DNA from: Phytophthora sp. 'mugwort'
Taxonomy: Eukaryota; Oomycota; Peronosporomycetes; Peronosporales; Peronosporaceae
Direction: 5' to 3'
Assembly: GCA_033558025.1 (NCBI GenBank)
Contig: JAUCEF010000007.1
Coordinates: 6,448,001-6,512,000 of the forward strand
Length of the DNA stretch: 64,000 nt
In this document: positions 21,677 to 30,624 of the stretch, one piece after another
Numbering within the stretch: the stretch's first letter is position 1
Layout: the number at the start of each line of letters is the position of its first letter
Notes under the pieces: generated by a model
The model's input: only the letters and a program-made list of their open reading frames with translations
The model's database searches: none
What the model was told of the DNA's origin: nothing
Position numbers and translations under genes: made by a program

Positions 21677-23101
21677 TTAGTATGCGGCAAAGCGCGCCAA
21701 TTCTTGCTCGTCCGCTAGTCCACCGGTAGAGTCGCGGACAAGCAAATTCTCGATTACCTGGTACATCATGCCGAAGTTCCGATGATACGAACCAAGCACA
21801 AGATCGGTCACTTCTCCAACGTGGTCCATTGCCTCTTCTTCCGAGCCGAACTCGTCCATGTCAGGCTTTATCTGAAGTGCCACGCGAATGACACATCCTG
21901 GGATGCTGTTTGGACTTGTAGTACTCACTTCGGCGTTCTTGCTAAAGTCAAAAGCTGAAGTTGAAGTGTAGCCTCTTTCACGCAGTCGGACGAACAGTGA
22001 GCCGGTGATCTCCACATACCCGCTCCAGACGACAACGATGCGGTTTTGCTCGAAGTACCGGCGCATTGCCAGCCTAGCACATGTGTCGACGCTGTGCGAC
22101 TTGGGCAGCTGCACCTTGTCGACGATCGTGACGTTCAGATGGTCGTTGTTTACAGGACGAGTGTGGATATGACCCGTCAGCTCGGCCGCCTTGCCGTAGC
22201 GTACACAACTCCACATTGCGCGGTGAACTGCAGTCATCGTGAACGGCAGCAGTCTCGCTTCGTCATGGCAGAAGGCAACACCATCCAGGGTATGAAGCGT
22301 CTGGATGCCGTTCGAGTTCTGGGGCACCTTGGTGAGCCCCGTTCTCGTCATTACCGTATCAAACTCAGCGTACTGCGACTCCAGACCAGTATTCAGCTGT
22401 GCAAAGATCAAGTCGTCCGACAAACTCGTCGCGCGTACTCTCCCCGGCCCGTCAATAGTGTTCAGTTCCGCCTTCACACCATGCAGCGACAGCAACTGCG
22501 CCGCCTCTTCCCGTTGTTGTTGGATAGCGGCCTCCAGGCTCCTGGCCACCTTGAGCTGTCCTTGTAGCATAGACCGCAGCTTCAGATTCTCCACTGTGGA
22601 TCGATCCGCTTCGGTCTTCTGGCGGTCTGCGATCTCCTTCCACTGGATAAACAGCTCGTCATCGTGGTCTGTAGAGGAACCGTCACGTTCACTAGTCGAC
22701 GATAACTTGGCCAGCTCCTCCTGTAGGTCCGTCACCTGCGCTCGAAGGTAATCTAGCTCGTCTTTCGGGCGTTTTCGACGAAGCTTCGGTTTGGTGTATG
22801 GTGTTGTGCGTACGTCTTTGCCTCTGCGCTGGTGGTCCTGAGAAGGAGGAGGGAGCGTCGTCGATGGATTGGTCTCTATGTCCTGGTGCTCTACTGGGGA
22901 GCCTTGTTGCTCGTGGATTGACACAAGAGGTGGAATATCGTCCAGTCCGAGCATCACGTCGGACGATCCGAAGGCGTCGGCTAACTGACACCCTGTCTCT
23001 ATCGGCTGGTCGTTGGACGGGGTCGTGTAGGCTAGCATCTCATCCAGAGCGCCGAGGAGGTCCTCGTCCAATTCGCCCCCATCGAGATCCGAGTACTGCA
23101 T
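21677..23101 (-). CDS. coiled-coil/START-like protein (paralogue 2)
   Basis: A single-exon protein of 474 residues from the first ATG at 23101 (MQYSDLDGG). The frame is open upstream to a TTG at 23143, but that lies within the core promoter. An acidic N-terminus with DLLGALDEMLAYT (residues about 14-26) resembles the same position in paralogue 3. A basic helix RRKRPKDELDYLRAQ lies at about 108-122. A second helix (KTEADRSTVENLKLRSMLQG) lies at about 165-185. A START-like region occupies about 235-460, including VVVWSGYVEITGSLFVRLRE and a last helix ending GMMYQVIENLL. Its start lies 168 bp downstream of the end of paralogue 3 in the same direction, so the pair arose by tandem duplication. The function is unknown. 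The basic coiled-coil suggests a nuclear dimer, and the C-terminal fold suggests ligand binding. Confidence 0.9.
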   Translation of the reverse strand: MQYSDLDGGELDEDLLGALDEMLAYTTPSNDQPIETGCQLADAFGSSDVMLGLDDIPPLVSIHEQQGSPVEHQDIETNPSTTLPPPSQDHQRRGKDVRTTPYTKPKLRRKRPKDELDYLRAQVTDLQEELAKLSSTSERDGSSTDHDDELFIQWKEIADRQKTEADRSTVENLKLRSMLQGQLKVARSLEAAIQQQREEAAQLLSLHGVKAELNTIDGPGRVRATSLSDDLIFAQLNTGLESQYAEFDTVMTRTGLTKVPQNSNGIQTLHTLDGVAFCHDEARLLPFTMTAVHRAMWSCVRYGKAAELTGHIHTRPVNNDHLNVTIVDKVQLPKSHSVDTCARLAMRRYFEQNRIVVVWSGYVEITGSLFVRLRERGYTSTSAFDFSKNAEVSTTSPNSIPGCVIRVALQIKPDMDEFGSEEEAMDHVGEVTDLVLGSYHRNFGMMYQVIENLLVRDSTGGLADEQELARFAAY

Positions 23102-23139
23102 GACTGAGGGTCTCCGTTCAATTGATTTGAGCTCTTCGT

Positions 23140-23159
23140 GCAAAATGGAAGGAGTGAGA
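23140..23159 (-). promoter_or_regulatory. initiator plus flanking promoter element of paralogue 2
   Basis: On the minus strand TCTCACTCC is followed after 3 nt by ATTTTGC. These match the oomycete initiator (YCAYTYY) and flanking promoter element (MWTTTNC) in the correct order and spacing. They lie about 40 nt upstream of the ATG at 23101. This also argues that the upstream TTG extension of the frame is not translated. Confidence 0.65.
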
Positions 23160-23268
23160 TAAGGTTATATTGACATCTGATTGGGTGATACGATGAGATG
23201 GACCGTGCCGATTGGCTGAGATAATAAAGAGTTGTGGACGCTAATGCTAATAATGTCGTACGTGGCAT

Positions 23269-24726
23269 TTAATTCGAATGATTATTGTCATGGTCTACGG
23301 CTGAGGTTCCACCCATCAGGTCGTTGAGCAGGAGGTTCTCCATCACTTGGTTAAGCATACCAAAGTTGCGATGATACGTTCCGAGCACCAAGTCAGTCAT
23401 TTCCCCGATGTGGCCTTCGGTGTCGGCCTCGGTATTGAACTCGACAGTCTCGGGCTTGACGTCGACCACGGCACGCAAAGCGCAGCCCTCCGGTCTCGCG
23501 CCGGCTGCGCTACCCTCTGTGAAGTCGAACATAGACACGCTGTTGACTCCTTTCTCGCGAAGGCGGACGAAGACCGAGCCCGCAATCTCCACGCAGCCGC
23601 TCCAAACGACCACCACTCGATCAGCCTCGAAATATCGCCGCACTGCGAACCGAGTGAACACTTCCGTGCGTCTGGACTTTGGGAGCTGAAGAGTGTCTAC
23701 GATCGTGGCATTCAGGTGGTCGTTATTGACGACTCGGGTCTGAATGCGACCGGGCATCTGCTTGTTCTCGTACAGCAGGAAGGACCACATGACCCGTGCC
23801 ACGGCGTGCAGTGAGAAGGGAAGCAGACGAACTTCTTTATGACCAAACGAGATACCGGTGGCATCTTGACGCAGCTGAATCTTGCTTAACAATTCGCGGT
23901 TCACATGTGCGATCCCACTTGTTTCTAGCAACGAATCCACTTGAGCATACTGCGCCTCAAGGCTCCCATTTAGCTCGGCGAAGATCACTTCATCCGAGAT
24001 ACTAGGGGCGCGAGGGCGTCTGCTAGTCTCGTCCTCGTCCTCTGCATCGACATTGAACTCCGTCTTAATTGGGTTCCATGGGAGAGTCTCTTCTGCAGCT
24101 TCTTGCTGGTGCTGAGCAATTGCAGCCTCCAGACGGCGTGCGACTTGCAGCTGGCCTTTTACCATGGCGCGCAGCTTCAGGTTCTCGACCACCGTCTTGT
24201 TCACCTCCTCTTTCTGTCGCTCTGCCACTTGTTTCCAACGAGCGAACGTCTCGTCGTCGTCGTCACTGACAGGGGACATTCTTCCTGTTGACTGGTTCAA
24301 GTTCTTGAGTTCCTCCTCCAGGTCGGCCACCTTTGCGCGGAGGTAGTCGAGCTCGTCTTTTGGCCGTTTACGCCGGCGTGGCTTCGCCTTCGAGTACGGC
24401 GTCGCGCGTGCCTCTTTTCCTCGTTGAACGACCTGCTCTTCCTCTTGTTTGGGAGAAGCTAGCTCACGAGCTACAGTCGAATCCGTCGTAGGCTTCAGTT
24501 TCTCAGTCAGTGGCATCTGCTGCTGCTCGTACGGATTCGGCACTTCCGGTAGCTCGAACGCATCGGTGACGAAGCTAGCATCCAACGGCAGCTGTATAAG
24601 CGACGAAGCCAGCTCAGGTGTGAAGGCCAGCATGTCGTCCAGTGCTGCGAATAGGTCGTCGCTTGAGCTATCAGCGCCGAGCGGAGACATTGGAGTGTCC
24701 GCCATTGTTGCAGTCTGGTGCATCAT
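23269..24726 (-). CDS. coiled-coil/START-like protein (paralogue 3)
   Basis: A single-exon protein of 485 residues if the first ATG at 24726 is used (MMHQTATMADTP), or 478 from the internal MADTP start at 24705. Upstream codons are open but begin with GTG. Features are an acidic motif SSSDDLFAALDDMLAF (about 20-35), a basic helix KPRRRKRPKDELDYLRAK (about 114-131) and a second helix VVENLKLRAMVKGQLQVARR (about 179-198). The START-like part (about 250-470) includes VVVWSGCVEIAGSVFVRLRE and ends GMLNQVMENLLL. It is close to paralogue 2 along its whole length. An initiator-like GTCATTC lies about 25 nt upstream. The glycosyltransferase gene ends 216 bp upstream of this start, in the same direction. 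The role is unknown. Confidence 0.9.
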   Translation of the reverse strand: MMHQTATMADTPMSPLGADSSSDDLFAALDDMLAFTPELASSLIQLPLDASFVTDAFELPEVPNPYEQQQMPLTEKLKPTTDSTVARELASPKQEEEQVVQRGKEARATPYSKAKPRRRKRPKDELDYLRAKVADLEEELKNLNQSTGRMSPVSDDDDETFARWKQVAERQKEEVNKTVVENLKLRAMVKGQLQVARRLEAAIAQHQQEAAEETLPWNPIKTEFNVDAEDEDETSRRPRAPSISDEVIFAELNGSLEAQYAQVDSLLETSGIAHVNRELLSKIQLRQDATGISFGHKEVRLLPFSLHAVARVMWSFLLYENKQMPGRIQTRVVNNDHLNATIVDTLQLPKSRRTEVFTRFAVRRYFEADRVVVVWSGCVEIAGSVFVRLREKGVNSVSMFDFTEGSAAGARPEGCALRAVVDVKPETVEFNTEADTEGHIGEMTDLVLGTYHRNFGMLNQVMENLLLNDLMGGTSAVDHDNNHSN

Positions 24727-24942
24727 GAGCGGCACGACGCTTGCAGGAGACTGAATGACGGTGGGCCGCACGTAACAGCAAAGCTTCGATTACTCTGCCT
24801 CTTCGCACAACGAAAGTCCAAGATGAAGGTAATGGAGTAATCTCGGAACAAAGCACGGCGACACTCTACAGTTGTTCAGAGTTTAACATCTCTCCAAGCT
24901 CGCACCACTCGAAGGTCTGGGACAAGTTCATTTTCCAGCGTA

Positions 24943-26656
24943 TTATTCTAAGTACCACGACACGGTTCCTGCTCTTGCGAGCGCCCGCAACTCATTCATC
25001 CTAAATGCGAAGAAGCGGGTATCGAGCACATACTGCTTCCTTGCACGCTCTCCCATGGCTTGGCGCTCGTCCGGCGTCATCTCAAGAATGCGCTCGACGG
25101 CGTCGCAGATCTCAGTGCCCTTTACGTACGTGGCCATGCCCTTGACGCCTTGCAGACCGTGCTCGCCGTTGAAATTACCGCCCAGCAATTGCTTGACTAC
25201 AACGGTACTTGGATGTGGGACCAGGATCGCCGACTCTGGTGACAGCAGCTCGTTCATCGGCGGTGCGCCGGTCGTCACGATTAGCGCCGCGTTCGCACGC
25301 GCCTGGTTGATGTAGTGGCCGTAGCCTTCCAGCACGCTGGTACACAGCAAAAATGCAGTCTCGATCATCATTCTACCGAACATGGACCCCGGTACGCGGC
25401 CCGTGTGCAGTGTGACCTTCTTGGGCTCAGACTGCGACTTGATCTGGTCGTCGTAGATCTTCCTCATGAAGGTGTTATAGATATCCTGGTCCACGAAGAC
25501 ATCCAACGGCGGGAAATCTGGGCGAGCCAGCCAGCAGTCCAGCACTGCGGTCGTCCCTTTGAAGACGCTACAGTCAGTCACGAAACCAAGCAACGTCAAT
25601 CTCCGCAGCTTTGACCAAATAATACCGAAATCGCCAAAGCAACAACAGCACAAACCTTTTCCCAGCGGTGTGAACGAAATGTACGTTTGAGAAGTTTTTG
25701 GCCACGTTAGCAATCGCTCCGAGTTGGCTTTTGGCATACAGTGCCGCGTCCGACGTCGTGTGTCTGGTATACATTACCCTCGTATGTCTCGGGTTGCCCT
25801 CCTGCTGGTACCACATTCTTACTCGTCTCGCGCAGATCGCCGTCTTGCACAGCACCATGTCCACGCGCCAGTAATGCTCCGCTTCCAGCTCGTACATCTC
25901 AACATTCGGCATCAAATAAATCGGTTTGCTCTCGGGCCAGGACGGACTAGCGGGCACTCCATCCCAGAAGTGGTTCATGAAGATCAGCGGCGTCCTGGGA
26001 CATAGATCGTGGTACGTCAGCTTCTTACCCGTCTTCTTATCCTCGAACTCCACGTCCATTACCCATCGAGGCAGCGCTCGCCCCTGTAAATCTGCCACAA
26101 CAAACAAACAATAACTATTCATGTCAAGATTCCAGCGTACCCTCTGTACCCATGTGCAGATAGGTAACACCGTACATTTGACGTAACCCATTGCATCTTC
26201 GCAATACCCATCTCCTCTTATCCCTGCAGGCAAGAATACCTCCACGTCGGGGCATTTCTCGAGCTTCTGCCGCAACTTCTTGTCGTCCCGCTGGAACCTG
26301 CCTGCACTGCTGTCCTTGTCCCCATTGCGACCAAAATCCGAGGTAATGACGCTCTCGCGGTGTTTCATGCAGCCTTCGTGCAACATTGCGAGGTGTAGGC
26401 GCTCATTGTCGTCGATCTCGTCGACTTGTTGCAGTAACTCAAGCGGGTAGAAGTCGAGTTCGTGCTCGTTCTCGAGCTCCTGGAAGTGCGAAGGGCCCGA
26501 ACGCCACCAGCTTTCGAGCAACAGGAGAAAGAAGAGGAAGGCCACGAAACGAGCCGTTCGGCGGTGCAGAAAGCGTGTGGGGGAAGAACGAGGATGCACA
26601 AACGGGGAGAAACCCCGCGGCGAAGAGGACGCCGACGACATCCGGCGAGCCTGCAT
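24943..26656 (-). CDS. type II membrane glycosyltransferase (GT-B-like), two exons
   Basis: Exon 1 runs 26656-25656 and exon 2 runs 25567-24943, giving 541 residues. The start is the first ATG at 26656 (MQARRMSS); the frame is open further upstream only through a TTG. A short cytoplasmic tail precedes one membrane anchor at about 35-51 (FVAFLFFLLLLES), typical of Golgi enzymes. The luminal part has a Cys-rich middle region (GDGYCEDAMGYVKCTVLPIC). The C-terminal half resembles the donor-binding lobe of GT-B enzymes: SVLEGYGHYINQARANAALI and VTTGAPPMNELLSPESAILV, then the helix ERILEMTPDERQAMGERARK. The splice restores HTAGKSVFKGTTAVLDCW. It probably transfers sugar in the secretory pathway. 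The sugar and acceptor are unknown. Confidence 0.85.
25568..25655 (-). other. 88-bp intron of the glycosyltransferase gene
   Basis: Read on the minus strand the donor is AAAAG|GTTTGTG and the acceptor is CTGACTGTAG|CGTC, with a branch-like CTGAC just before the acceptor. Unspliced, both flanking frames run into stops shortly after the junction. Removing it joins them in frame. Confidence 0.85.
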
Positions 26657-26679
26657 ATTGAGTGTGCGGTAATGCAAAA

Positions 26680-26700
26680 TCGATAGCGACTTAGAGAAGT
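26680..26700 (-). promoter_or_regulatory. flanking-promoter-element-like site of the glycosyltransferase gene
   Basis: On the minus strand the sequence CGCTATCGATTTTGC contains ATTTTGC, an exact match to the oomycete flanking promoter element. A weak initiator-like match precedes it. It lies about 25-40 nt upstream of the ATG. Confidence 0.4.
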
Positions 26701-27017
26701 GTAGCCATCTAGAGAAATAGCCATTAATGATATTGACACAATACAGACAACTCCCCCCACAGCGAAAATACGTCTCTCGAGAGTGGTACTCCCTAAGTTT
26801 GTATTAAGAAAAAATCAGATCGTTTTAGCCAATCAAATCACGGAATGTTTGCACATTTTCATGTAAAATGCTTTGCCACAGAGCAGTATGTACCAATAAT
26901 CATACATTTCCAAAAACACAGGATGGCCCAGAGAGCGGTCCTTGCTTTAGTTTTATAATTATGTGGATAAGATGGATAACTGCAAAAGAACGTTATGGTT
27001 GAAGTTTAAACCCAATA

Positions 27018-27412
27018 TGTAACGGAGTTACACGAAGGTAACACTAGTGTAGCCATTCTACGTGTCAACTCGCAGTAAGTGGTACTTGGTACCACTTGTA
27101 TTAACGGGATTTCAGTACATGGCCACAGGGCCACTCGATATGCCTTTGACTAGGTTAAACTATGGTAAATAGTAGAGTCATACATTTACACCATAGGCGG
27201 CTTTGCCGCAGACAAGCAAACAAATAACAGCTCAGTTTTAGCATCAAAGAGAGTATTGCCCTAGGTTTAGGAATACTGACTCTTTGAGTCTCTAGTGGTA
27301 TAACTAGCGATCTAAGCCTCTGCGGAGACATTAGGGGTTAGGATATCCACAGCTAAGACTCGGGGAGTCATACGTTTTCCTCTGACGCACTACGCTACGC
27401 AGCCCCGCTCCA
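27018..27412 (+). repeat. solo Gypsy LTR with CAATA target duplication
   Basis: This 395-bp segment starts TGTAACGGAG and ends AGCCCCGCTCCA. It is flanked by perfect 5-bp duplications CAATA (27013-27017 and 27413-27417). It is a copy of the LTR at 54683-55056. With no internal region, it is a solo LTR left by recombination between the LTRs of a full element. Confidence 0.9.
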
Positions 27413-27819
27413 CAATATATCGGATTAAAGACACAAATCAATTCTACCTAACTTATTACTGCTAGTAGGTTCTCCGAGGTGCTGTCCTATGCCAAATGCG
27501 CTCGGGTCATACTGAAATCAGCCCACAAGTGTCTTTTGTCCCTGTTGCATAACTTATGGGGTTAGCATAACACTTTGTTTTTGCGTGTTTGGTCGAACTA
27601 ACGGATTTCACCGAATACAAGCCCTTCACAAATTAATAACCAGGTCACGTTTTAGAATTTGGACCAGAAAATGCGCATAATATAAACCCGGTCGAACAGT
27701 TGGTATGGAAACGAATGGCAGAGGTGAGAGCTTTTTTATTCAGCCACCAATGCACCGCACCGGTGGCACGCCGTCGCTACCGCTATTCCTATCACAACAG
27801 CTTCTGCAAAATATCAAAG
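27413..27819. other. no gene seen
   Basis: AT-rich flank between the solo LTR and a pogo relic, without recognisable coding motifs. Confidence 0.5.
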
Positions 27820-28340
27820 CAGGCGGTCAACGATCTCACTCGCAAAAAAAAAAGTTATCAAGTGGATCAAATGTGAAGTTAGGCGTCCCAACCAGAGCAG
27901 CCCGCCACTGTGGTAGGTTGGGGTGGTCTCTCGATCCGGGCACTGTCCGGCAATGGTGGCGGTAGCGTGAGATAATCATGTCTACATCGCCTCATCGCAT
28001 GAGGCTCGAGGGCGGAGGAAGACGCCGCGTGTTGGGCCCCCTGGAGGATGATTGCTCGATGCAATAATTGAGAGGAGAATCAAGAAGGAAAAGGTTACGA
28101 GGGCATGGATTGCAGCCCAGACACTGCACCGGTACGGGGAGAACGTCGAAGAACCTACGTACCTTCGAGGCTTCGCACCAGTGGGTTTCTTGCTTTATGT
28201 GCCGCAACGACTTGCCCCTCCACCGCCAAACCAACCTCACTACCCTGTCAGACAACCATCTCCGTTGCATTTATTATGAAGTGAATCTGAGAAAGTCTTA
28301 TTTGTCGAGTCAGAATTATTTATCTAGGAAGGCCTATCAT
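27820..28340 (+). pseudogene. pogo-like transposase DNA-binding region relic
   Basis: Plus-strand frames give TRAARHCGRLGWSLDPGTVR (about 27892-27950, a first HTH). After a linker with GGGRRRVLGPLEDD (28012-28053) comes DAIIERRIKKEKVTRAWIAA (28057-28116). The next block is YGENVEEPTYLRGFAP (about 28132-28180) and then RNDLPLHRQTNLTTLSDN (about 28203-28257). This order matches the paired HTH (psq plus CENP-B type) of pogo/Tigger-like transposases. The DDE catalytic core is absent, and the frame changes near 28180. Confidence 0.6.
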
Positions 28341-28617
28341 TTAGTAACCCTACACAGTTTAAAAGCCCCCCCGTCCCAAAAGCGCTTGCTTTTTGTAGAC
28401 GAGTGTAAATAGTGACCCGGGTACTAATCGGTGAAAATCCGTTATGTGCATTACCGATTTCTTATGAGCATATAAAATTAGTTTTTAACCAATCCGACGT
28501 CTTTATTCTGATGTGGCATATTCTGCTGTCGTTTTCATATCAGGTCCCTAACTATGGCGGATGCAGTTCATCACGTGGCGTATTTGCCGGCCGGTATTTG
28601 TAGATGAACATACTTAC

Positions 28618-28660
28618 CGCATCGCCCCTGTCCTAAGCGAAGTTTTGTCCTAAGCGAATA
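28618..28660. repeat. left terminal inverted repeat of a pogo-like/Pack-type element
   Basis: The 21 bp at 28618-28638 (CGCATCGCCCCTGTCCTAAG followed by C) recur perfectly in inverted orientation at 37696-37716. The 12-mer GTCCTAAGCGAA occurs twice here (at about 28630 and 28647), as in subterminal transposase-binding repeats. With the Copia insertion removed, the unit between the inverted repeats is about 1.07 kb. Confidence 0.65.
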
Positions 28661-28756
28661 TTTATTACGACCAATCACAGCGCATTATTTTAGTCAGATG
28701 GATAAAACAAAAATGCCATCCCATAGGAGCTAATTTTAGGCTGTGCTGCAACACAA

Positions 28757-28926
28757 ATGCTGAAAGCACGAAGACTCCGCAAGAAGGGAACAGGCAGGAA
28801 ACCGAAGCGGTACACTCGAATTGCTGTCGACTACGCACCCAAGCTGGAGCTATTAGCGTATCTAGATGCTGGACACCCTGTGGTGAAGCCATCTCTAATT
28901 CTTTCCGGACCCGATAGAGTCGAGCC
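28757..28926 (+). pseudogene. pogo-like N-terminal HTH fragment, cut by Copia
   Basis: The plus frame from ATG 28757 reads LRKKGTGRKPKRYTRIAVDY and then KLELLAYLDAGHPV, a basic region plus HTH of the kind that starts pogo-like transposases. It stops being recognisable near 28880 and is interrupted at 28926 by the Copia LTR. It lies about 120 bp inside the 21-bp inverted repeat, as expected for the transposase start. The rest of the transposase is missing; the right half of the unit carries citrate synthase sequence instead. Confidence 0.5.
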
Positions 28927-29281
28927 TGTCGGAAAGTGGTGTTCTCTAGCCGAGTTCTCGATTCGGCGGCTGGCTGAGTTCTCGACTCAGCAGCTAGTTG
29001 AGTTCTTAACTCGGCGGCTACTAGAGTTCTCGACTCGACGATTAGCCGAGTTCTCGGCTCGCTGTTGGCCGAATGCTGGTAGTGGTTACACGCGCCCTCC
29101 GTTATATGCGATCCTGGCGTGGTGATTATGTCGCCGCCAGTAACCGGTCCGACATACGAAGAAAATGCACAAGAGAGGTAAGCCCGTAAAAAGGAGGTAG
29201 CCTAACGTGCATGATGAACTTACGTTGATTTTTGCCACTCATCACTCAAGCAGCCTCTGTGCCATGTGACCATAAATAACA
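28927..29281 (+). repeat. Copia 5' LTR with 24-bp tandem repeats
   Basis: The 355-bp LTR carries five tandem 24-bp units from 28948 to about 29064. Each has a dyad core of the form GAGTTCTCGACTC. The sequence directly after it, GGTTATGGGCCC (29282-29293), sits where the primer-binding site is expected. Confidence 0.9.
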
Positions 29282-29519
29282 GGTTATGGGCCCAACACTC
29301 AGGGACCAAGCTGTCCTGCATCATGCCCAAGCACCAGCCGTGACCCAAGCCGACGACGACAGAGCCAGTGAAGCCTCCAGCGCGGGCGAGGGTATGGCCA
29401 GGCTGCGGGATACTGCATGGATAAGGCAAGACCGACGTGCTTAATGTGTGCGCAACCCAAGCAAAAGAGAAACAAGCAATCGCTGAAGGATACGGGCGAG
29501 AATGCACCCGCCGGCCGCG

Positions 29520-30039
29520 TAGGTAGCGTCATCTGCAGCGAAATCTAGGGGCCGATCACGCCGCTCGACAGGAGCTGGAACAGGTACCTCAATAACTTGG
29601 TCGACCACAAGAGTAATTTTATTGCCGTGTGTTCCTGGTGAAGACGAAGGACAAGGCGACCAAGCAGTCCGAGCAGGTTCCTCTCTACTTCGAGAAGCGC
29701 TTCAACTGGTCCACTCTCTCTGTAACGATGGCGGTGGAGAGTACAAGGTGGTCGACCCGTTCTGCAAGAGCGCGGGTGTGCGTCACGAAATGTCGGAGGC
29801 GGGCAACCAAGCGTCGAACAGGAATGCTGAGCGCATGGACCAGACGGTGGTGCGCTTCATGATCTTCAGGTCCAGGCTGCCCCGAACTTCACGGGCAACG
29901 CAGCTGAGTACGCGTTGTACATGCTCGACCGAAGTCCGACACGGGGGAATGTGGGTTGTGCGTCGCCGATAGAGGTGGTTACGGGAGTCAGGCCCAAATT
30001 GACAGATATTGTCATATTTGGCTCGCCGTGCACCTCGTT
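29520..30039 (+). pseudogene. Copia integrase, first part
   Basis: Several frames combine into a copia integrase core: DHKSNFIAVFLVKTKDKATK (29599-29660), then DGGGEYKVVDPFCKSAGVRH (29731-29790), then EAGNQASNRNAERMDQTV, then MLDRSPTRGNVGCASPIEVV and TGVRPKLTDIVIFGSPC (29918-30030). GGGEY holds the second catalytic Asp of the DDE triad and the AERM region holds the Glu. Frameshifts at about 29700 and 29890 break it. The protein continues at 34424 after the nested Gypsy. Confidence 0.85.
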
Positions 30040-30165
30040 TGCTATCAGCTTCCTCTGTACCTTGTTAGTTTCCGGTCAAATTCAAGACTCCTTCATTTAC
30101 GTAGCTTATCGTCCATAATTCTCTTGTCTTCCTTTTCTAACGGTGTTCTCTGAGTTCCTTTCTCA
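30040..30165. repeat. left 126-bp border repeat of the nested Gypsy
   Basis: It runs TGCTATCAG...TTTCTCA and is paired with 34298-34423. If these are LTRs they are very short. Part of the sequence also matches the integrase at 30990-31075, so they may instead be duplicated internal sequence. Confidence 0.65.
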
Positions 30166-30174
30166 TATGGAGTC

Positions 30175-30605
30175 TTAAAGGTCTCAATGGCGTGGCGCCA
30201 TTCCTGTCGGACAGCACTGTACGTGGTCTCCGTCGATTCCTGGGAATGATTAACTACTACACAAAGACATGTGGCGAGGAAGATCGGAGATATTGACCCC
30301 ATTGACCGCATTGATTTCAAGCAAACGCCCATTTCAATGGGGAACCGTGCAACAACGAGCCTTTGAACAGGCAAAAGGCATAATTATACAACAGGTCTCG
30401 TTAGCATATCCAAAATTCTGATCAGGCTTTCGACATTTACACTGATGCATCGAAGTATCCGTTGGGAGGAGAAATAATGCAACCCGGAAAGCCGTTAGCA
30501 TTTTGGTCGCGTAAGTGTAATCAAGCCCAGATCCAGTACACCATGAACAAGAAAGAGCTGCTAAGTATTCTTGAGATGTTGCGGGAATTTCGATCGATCT
30601 TATGC
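30175..30605 (+). pseudogene. Gypsy RT end and RNase H first half (inverted block)
   Basis: The plus frames give RRFLGMINYYTKTCGEED (about 30219-30272), then SLAYPKF (about 30395), then FDIYTDASKYPLGGEIMQPG (30425-30484), then KPLAFWSRKCNQAQIQYTMN and KELLSILEMLREFRSI (30485-30600). YTDAS holds the RNase H catalytic Asp. It would follow directly on the minus-strand RT that ends at 31956, so it is inverted relative to it. Confidence 0.8.
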
Positions 30606-30624
30606 GCATCTACTCGTTTATCAC

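Noticed and set aside
23102..23143. Longer N-terminus for paralogue 2 starting at 23143
   Set aside because: The codon is TTG and lies in the initiator/flanking promoter element; ATG 23101 is preferred.
24727..24771. Longer N-terminus for paralogue 3 from 24771
   Set aside because: It starts with GTG, which is not a usual eukaryotic start; the first ATG is at 24726.
28948..29125. Peptide with LAEFSTRRL-type repeats as a repeat protein
   Set aside because: It is the translation of the 24-bp tandem repeats inside the Copia LTR and recurs in the 3' LTR.
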